Below are positions 55,473 through 59,192 of a stretch of 59,192 bases of DNA, piece after piece (the stretch's first letter is position 1; each line of letters begins with the position of its first letter). Source of the stretch: JALHST01 sp038316335 (GTDB lineage: Bacteria; Bacteroidota; Bacteroidia; Flavobacteriales; Flavobacteriaceae); NCBI GenBank assembly GCA_038316335.1, contig JBBQAM010000022.1, forward strand, positions 1-59,192. Reading direction: 5' to 3'. Made by a program: the position numbers and the translations under genes. Under the pieces are notes generated by a model that saw only the letters and a list, made by a program, of their open reading frames with translations, was not told the origin of the DNA and ran no database searches.

Positions 55473-55514
55473 ATATATGGATTATTTCCAAAATTTTGGA
55501 AATAATCCATATAT
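55473..55514. repeat. 42-base perfect palindrome upstream of dinB
   Basis: The arm ATATATGGATTATTTCCAAAA is followed directly by its exact reverse complement, giving 42 symmetric bases centred on AAAATTTT. It is adjacent to the operator-like repeat and probably contains the upstream promoter element; the symmetry also suits a hairpin, cruciform or dimeric protein site. Confidence 0.92.
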
Positions 55515-55663
55515 AAATATGAACCTATCGATATGTATGTTAGATCGCTATAGTTACGGCTGCCGCAACCCAAAGAAAAGGCGGAAAGAAGCGACTAGCG
55601 CCTAAGATGCCTTACATCATGGCTCCAAATTCTTAATCCTGTGGCATCCTTGGTAAAAACGAT

Positions 55664-55789
55664 TTACTGCAGCCAGGCATAGAGAAAAACGAGGGCTGAC
55701 ATAAAATAGAGCCCTATGAGCACCCTTTCATATTCCATGGCAAGTGCACTTCCAAACCGTCTTATACGCTCAAAAAAAGTGTTTCCCAT
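55664..55789 (-). CDS. Very small membrane protein (41 residues)
   Basis: An ATG-to-TAA frame giving 41 residues: MGNTFFERIRRFGSALAMEY, then one membrane helix (VLIGLYFMSALVFLYAWLQ). Basic residues before the helix and a Y-A-W end resemble the neighbouring small gene. No homologue is recognised. Support is its good composition and its tandem position 44 bases downstream of another tiny membrane protein on the same strand. The region 55515-55663 next to it holds no gene. Confidence 0.5.
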   Translation of the reverse strand: MGNTFFERIRRFGSALAMEYERVLIGLYFMSALVFLYAWLQ

Positions 55790-55833
55790 AAGCAATATAT
55801 TACATTCAAACGATGAACGTCTAAACCAGGTTA

Positions 55834-56004
55834 TTAGTCAAAAGCAAACCCTGTAAACAGCCTAAAAACAAAAGCATATAGGACCACGAGCAACATTGCG
55901 AAACTGAACCAGGCGAACGCTTTAAAATAATTCCGGATCAAGTAGCTGCCCAGATTTCTAAAGCCTTCTCGGTAAATTTCCTTTAGTAGTAAAATTGTCT
56001 TCAT
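55834..56004 (-). CDS. Small membrane protein, DUF6747-like (56 residues)
   Basis: An ATG-to-TAA frame of 56 residues: MKTILLLKEIYREGFRNLGS, then NYFKAFAWFSFAMLLVVLYAF and FRLFTGFAFD. One transmembrane helix follows an amphipathic basic start. The pattern resembles small Flavobacteriaceae proteins that I recall as DUF6747. The purpose of the family is unknown. It forms a tandem with the 41-residue gene. Confidence 0.68.
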   Translation of the reverse strand: MKTILLLKEIYREGFRNLGSYLIRNYFKAFAWFSFAMLLVVLYAFVFRLFTGFAFD

Positions 56005-56300
56005 ATAAGGGGGTTTTGTATGTTATTAAAGGGTAAAATTCGGACGATCATTTAAAATCCTCCAGACTTTCAGCCGAAGGCAACAACACTGACGTTAAAG
56101 TGTATTTCAAAACCCGATCATCCTAAAAAGAGACCGTTCATAGAATTTTGGGGTTCATTTGAAGAAGAGGTTTAACGAAGAAAACAACTATTCAACGAGG
56201 GTACATATCCTACCTGTTCCATCAGTTATCGGCCGATGCCGATTACAAGCAGGCATAAGACGAATTTCGTTCTGAGGTTGGTACGAATATATCGGACAGT
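56005..56300. other. Intergenic region, no gene seen
   Basis: These 296 bases between the ADP-ribosylglycohydrolase-like gene and the small membrane-protein gene show no convincing frame on either strand and no strong hairpin. They should contain the promoter of the small gene. Confidence 0.5.
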
Positions 56301-57713
56301 TTATTCTCCAGGAACGATTTGTAGTTTGTGAACAGGTACGTACCAAACATTCGTGGTTAGATCGATACCACCACCCATTTGTTCCTGTACGACCCTATCG
56401 GTCACATAGATACCCATTTCAGCCATATGGTCGAAGGTATCAATGCCGTTATTCGGAAAACCAATTCGGGTTCTATGGATGTTGAATTTTTCGGCGAATT
56501 TATGGCCAAACGCCTTTTCTACACCTTCCTTGCCAAGCATAAAACCCAATAAACCTCCCCATGTGGCGGTCGGGTTATCAGAATCCCATCCCGACAAGGC
56601 CCCGATTTTAATGGTTTCCTTTAAATCGCCTCCTCCGTACAATAAACTCACAATGCTGGCGCCAAAATTGATTCCCGCAGCAAAACAACCGTGACATTCC
56701 TTCTCCTTGGTGGCCCATTCATACCCGTCTTCCTGTCGTACCTGGTATTTTTCGTAGAGTGCATCCCGTGCTTCCTCCCAGGTCGCCCCTGACGCATAGT
56801 GTGCCTTTACAAAATCGTACATCTTGGCGGCATACGACGTTTCGGGCAACCGCTTTCGTGCCTCTGATGCCATCCATATTAGGTTTTCCTTCATCGACCT
56901 TGATGGATCGGCCAGTGGCGCCAAGGAATACATGATTACGTTAAACTCCGATATCCATTGTGCATTTTCACGCGCTACGGTGCGTATGGGCAAATTGGCC
57001 ATTTTCAAGGCAATATCGGGCCGAGTTGGGGCAAAAAACCCAAAAATCTCAGTGGTCAGCTGGGCATCGATCATTTCATAATTCGGGTTTACATCAGGAC
57101 TACTGGTTTCTGGTGGTACCAAGCCCTTTTGCATCAGATCATATGCGGTCTGGTTCGAGACCCACAGAAAATTCTCTTCCTCTTTTTTGATATGTCGCAT
57201 CCAACCATCCCGAATTTGCTCCCCTGTCAAAATACTCGTCTTGTCAGCATATAAGAGGTTCTGATAGATGTATTCGATATCGGTATCGTCATCGGCTCCC
57301 CAGATACTATCTTGTTCTGCAAAAATAAAGTCGATGGTTTTCGAATATCTATTAGAACCCCATATATTGGGCTGGTCTGCTTTGCCCCAGTCGGCACGGG
57401 TATAAAATCCGGCCCCTTTTCCGTCTTTGCCATCGCCTCCTAATTTATCCATTTCGGTAATCAAGCCTGTCCAATTAGCAATGCATTCTGCCAACCAAAA
57501 CCCATACAACTTGTTCTTATAATCAGCCCTTGAAATAATCAGGTCTGTAGGTTCTGGAGTGTACGTCTTATACGTTAAAAGCGAATCCCTCCAGGTATTC
57601 TTAGGGTGTTGGGCATGGTCGGGATTGCCATTTTTACAGGATGTAACTGCCATTCCCAGCAAAAAAGCCATGAATACTACCAGGGTAGCGCTACTTTTAT
57701 AAATATTCATCAT
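56301..57713 (-). CDS. Exported ADP-ribosylglycohydrolase-like lipoprotein
   Basis: A 470-residue lipoprotein with lipobox VTSC (cysteine 26). The body is ADP-ribosylglycohydrolase (DraG)-like: KLYGFWLAECIANWTG near the start, DDDTDIEYIYQ as the first metal motif, and GWDSDNPTATWGGLLGFMLG as the second. Members remove ADP-ribose from proteins in the cytoplasm; this copy is exported, which suggests a different substrate, such as a nucleoside- or sugar-linked compound. It lies 32 bases downstream of the dehydratase gene, same strand. Confidence 0.85.
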   Translation of the reverse strand: MMNIYKSSATLVVFMAFLLGMAVTSCKNGNPDHAQHPKNTWRDSLLTYKTYTPEPTDLIISRADYKNKLYGFWLAECIANWTGLITEMDKLGGDGKDGKGAGFYTRADWGKADQPNIWGSNRYSKTIDFIFAEQDSIWGADDDTDIEYIYQNLLYADKTSILTGEQIRDGWMRHIKKEEENFLWVSNQTAYDLMQKGLVPPETSSPDVNPNYEMIDAQLTTEIFGFFAPTRPDIALKMANLPIRTVARENAQWISEFNVIMYSLAPLADPSRSMKENLIWMASEARKRLPETSYAAKMYDFVKAHYASGATWEEARDALYEKYQVRQEDGYEWATKEKECHGCFAAGINFGASIVSLLYGGGDLKETIKIGALSGWDSDNPTATWGGLLGFMLGKEGVEKAFGHKFAEKFNIHRTRIGFPNNGIDTFDHMAEMGIYVTDRVVQEQMGGGIDLTTNVWYVPVHKLQIVPGE

Positions 57714-57745
57714 AGTACTTCTCTAGAATCATACGTGATGTAACC

Positions 57746-58687
57746 TTAAAAAGGAAGGTTTTGCAGATCGACGTTTCCCCCCGAAATAATGATACCCACC
57801 TTCTTGTTTTGAAATTTATCTTTTTCGGTCAAGACCGCTGCCAATGCCACCGCACTAGAAGGTTCAATAATAATTTTCATGCGTTCCCATACCAATCGCA
57901 TCGCCGCCACGATTTCAGCTTCGGTAACCCGGATGATACCGTCGACATATTTCTGTATGATGGGGAAATTTTTGTCGCCCAATTGGGTCCTAAGTCCGTC
58001 GGCAATGGTATTAGCGGTTTCGTTCGATTCAATTTTCCCACTTTGAAGGGATCGATAGGCATCATCTGCTTCGATAGGCTCCGCACCGATCACTTTGCAC
58101 TCCTTACCAAAATAAAAGGCCGCCAATGCAGTTCCGGCGAGGAGTCCGCCACCACCGACCGGGGCCACTACAACATTTAGATTTGGGCAATCCTCCAATA
58201 GTTCCATACATGCGGTTCCCTGCCCTAGAATCACATGTTCATCGTTAGAAGGGTGTATAAACGTGGCACCTGTACCCATTTCTATCTTCCTGGAAGCGGC
58301 ATTCCTTGCCTCGAGTGTTGGCTCACATTCTATAACATTCCCACCATATTCCAAAACGGCGTCTTTTTTAACCTTGGGAGCCGTGGAGGGCATGACGATA
58401 TAAGCTTTTATCCCAATTCGTTTTGCCGCCAGGGAAAGTGCCTGGGCAAAATTGCCCGAAGAATGTGTAACTACGCCCTTATTTTTTTGCAAATCGGTTA
58501 GCTGTAAGATCGCATTGACAGCCCCACGCATCTTGTAGGCACCACCTCTTTGAAAGTTCTCACACTTAAAATGGAGTTCGGTCCCTGCAATTTTGTCAAT
58601 TCCCCGCGAGGAAAGTACGGGCGTCCTATGAATATGAGGTCCGATCCGGTCATAGGTCATATTCAAAAGTTCGCTGGTATTTTGCAT
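57746..58687 (-). CDS. Threonine/serine dehydratase (PLP-dependent)
   Basis: A 313-residue fold-type II PLP enzyme. KCENFQRGGAYKMRGAVNA contains the PLP lysine (about K52), SSGNFAQALSLAAK holds the phosphate/substrate loop and PVGGGGLLAGTALAA is the PLP phosphate-binding loop. Shortness (no ACT domain) fits catabolic threonine ammonia-lyase or serine racemase/dehydratase, rather than the feedback-inhibited biosynthetic IlvA. Substrate cannot be fixed from sequence alone. It probably forms an operon with the lipoprotein downstream. Confidence 0.9.
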   Translation of the reverse strand: MQNTSELLNMTYDRIGPHIHRTPVLSSRGIDKIAGTELHFKCENFQRGGAYKMRGAVNAILQLTDLQKNKGVVTHSSGNFAQALSLAAKRIGIKAYIVMPSTAPKVKKDAVLEYGGNVIECEPTLEARNAASRKIEMGTGATFIHPSNDEHVILGQGTACMELLEDCPNLNVVVAPVGGGGLLAGTALAAFYFGKECKVIGAEPIEADDAYRSLQSGKIESNETANTIADGLRTQLGDKNFPIIQKYVDGIIRVTEAEIVAAMRLVWERMKIIIEPSSAVALAAVLTEKDKFQNKKVGIIISGGNVDLQNLPF

Positions 58688-59001
58688 TGAATCTTGATTT
58701 AGGGCGCTTTACAAAATCTTCCCCGTTAAAACTACACAGAAAATTTTGGATCACCACAATGGTTAAAATAGCAAATAACTTTTAAAAAAAAGAGCATCAC
58801 AGTGCTATTTTACAGGTCCCTTTTTTTTTACTATAAAGAGGGGCATCTTAAAGATCGCAAATAAAGGGTGCCGAAAAAAAGACAAAAGGTGGTAATGGTA
58901 TTATTTTTCATAGCCTGTAGGCCATGCACAATTTTAGGGTACATCTTAGGAACATATTGAAGACATCAACCGCTAATAGTTGTCTTTTTACAACGTAACG
59001 C
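58688..59001. other. Intergenic region with a possible weak terminator
   Basis: This 314-base stretch has no convincing gene. Around 58788-58820 a short AGCA-TGCT hairpin is followed on the minus strand by CTTTTTTTT and may end the NagD-like transcript. The part nearest 58687 should hold the dehydratase promoter. Confidence 0.45.
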
Positions 59002-59192
59002 CTACTGAAGTTGCAGTGCGAGGTCTAAGTCCAAATGGGCTACCGATTCAATGACCAAATCAGGTTTGAACGGAAAATCGTCTAAGGTATGTTTTTTGGA
59101 TACTCCGGAAAGTGTCAATATTGTGGTATATCCCAGTTGGACCCCTCCAAGAATATCGGTATCCATAGTGTCGCCGATAATGATGGTCTCCC
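59002..59192 (-). CDS. HAD-IIA (NagD-like) phosphatase, 3' end only
   Basis: The last 63 codons run off the right edge. The visible part, ETIIIGDTMDTDILGGVQLG then TTILTLSGVSKKHTLDDFPF and PDLVIESVAHLD, is the C-terminal core of NagD-type HAD-IIA hydrolases, with the metal-binding GDTMDTD motif. These are sugar-phosphate or nucleotide phosphatases. The start and cap domain lie outside the window. Confidence 0.9.
   Translation of the reverse strand, partial: ETIIIGDTMDTDILGGVQLGYTTILTLSGVSKKHTLDDFPFKPDLVIESVAHLDLDLALQLQ

Noticed and set aside
54203..55514. CRISPR repeats or an insertion sequence
   Set aside because: Each palindrome occurs once here, without spacers, transposase or target duplications.
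58830..58911. 26-residue minus-strand frame before the dehydratase gene
   Set aside because: Too short, with no homology or conserved features.

Overview
The window looks like chromosomal DNA of a marine member of Flavobacteriaceae (Bacteroidota). The evidence is: several TAnnTTTG promoter boxes with an upstream TTG, almost no Shine-Dalgarno sequences, a DnaE with a fused proofreading exonuclease, an S16 protein with a long acidic tail, many lipoproteins, a sulfatase, and planctomycete-type heme proteins of the kind found in marine Bacteroidota. I cannot name the genus.

Layout. (1) 157-12781, plus strand: a tightly packed stress and nucleotide-metabolism cluster. It holds an ATC-hydrolase-like protein, a tandem Usp, an ATP-cone/PD-(D/E)XK nuclease, a beta-CASP metallo-hydrolase, an AMP-phosphorylase-like enzyme, a PRPP synthetase, a CopB-type P-ATPase with a His/Met-rich N-terminus, an MFS exporter, a second Usp and a phospholipase D/cardiolipin synthase. 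Several start codons overlap the preceding stop. It is followed by three minus-strand accessory-type genes (12828-14270), one with an HTH domain, and ends at a tRNA-Asp gene whose 3' end faces the cluster. This suggests a genomic island whose other end lies outside the window. (2) 14.5-20.7 kb: a decayed 3' fragment of a DUF58-like gene, then DUF2911, AraC-type regulator, DoxX and small exported proteins, then the intact DUF58 gene and trxA. (3) 20.9-28.5 kb: core genes dnaE, rpsP and rimM, plus a DUF2383 protein and a lipoprotein. (4) 28.6-51.0 kb: a mosaic of catabolic and exported functions: SET protein, TIM-barrel sugar isomerase/epimerase, PVC-type cytochrome/dehydrogenase, sulfatase, trmN6, DDAH-like hydrolase, amino-acid permease, Rieske oxygenase, glutaryl-CoA dehydrogenase, YdeP-type molybdoenzyme, DUF1080 hydrolase, PhyH oxygenase, Gfo/Idh/MocA oxidoreductase and a DUF1501 plus DUF1549/DUF1553 pair. 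(5) 51.1-55.5 kb: a dinB-dnaE2 mutagenesis cassette with striking palindromes at its promoter and at the gene junction. (6) 55.6-59.2 kb: two tiny membrane-protein genes, an exported ADP-ribosylglycohydrolase-like lipoprotein, a threonine/serine dehydratase and the 3' end of a NagD-like phosphatase.

How it may work together (inference). The left cluster could link turnover of RNA and nucleotides (beta-CASP nuclease, NMP phosphorylase, PRPP synthetase, ATP-sensing nuclease) with metal export and stress proteins. The genes at 29-34 kb and 43.7-51 kb resemble parts of oxidative, 3-keto-type glycoside breakdown plus sulfated-glycan processing, but there is no SusC/SusD pair here. The dinB-dnaE2 pair would give inducible translesion synthesis next to the high-fidelity DnaE at 21.9-26.3 kb. 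No rRNA, CRISPR array, transposase or integrase was found.
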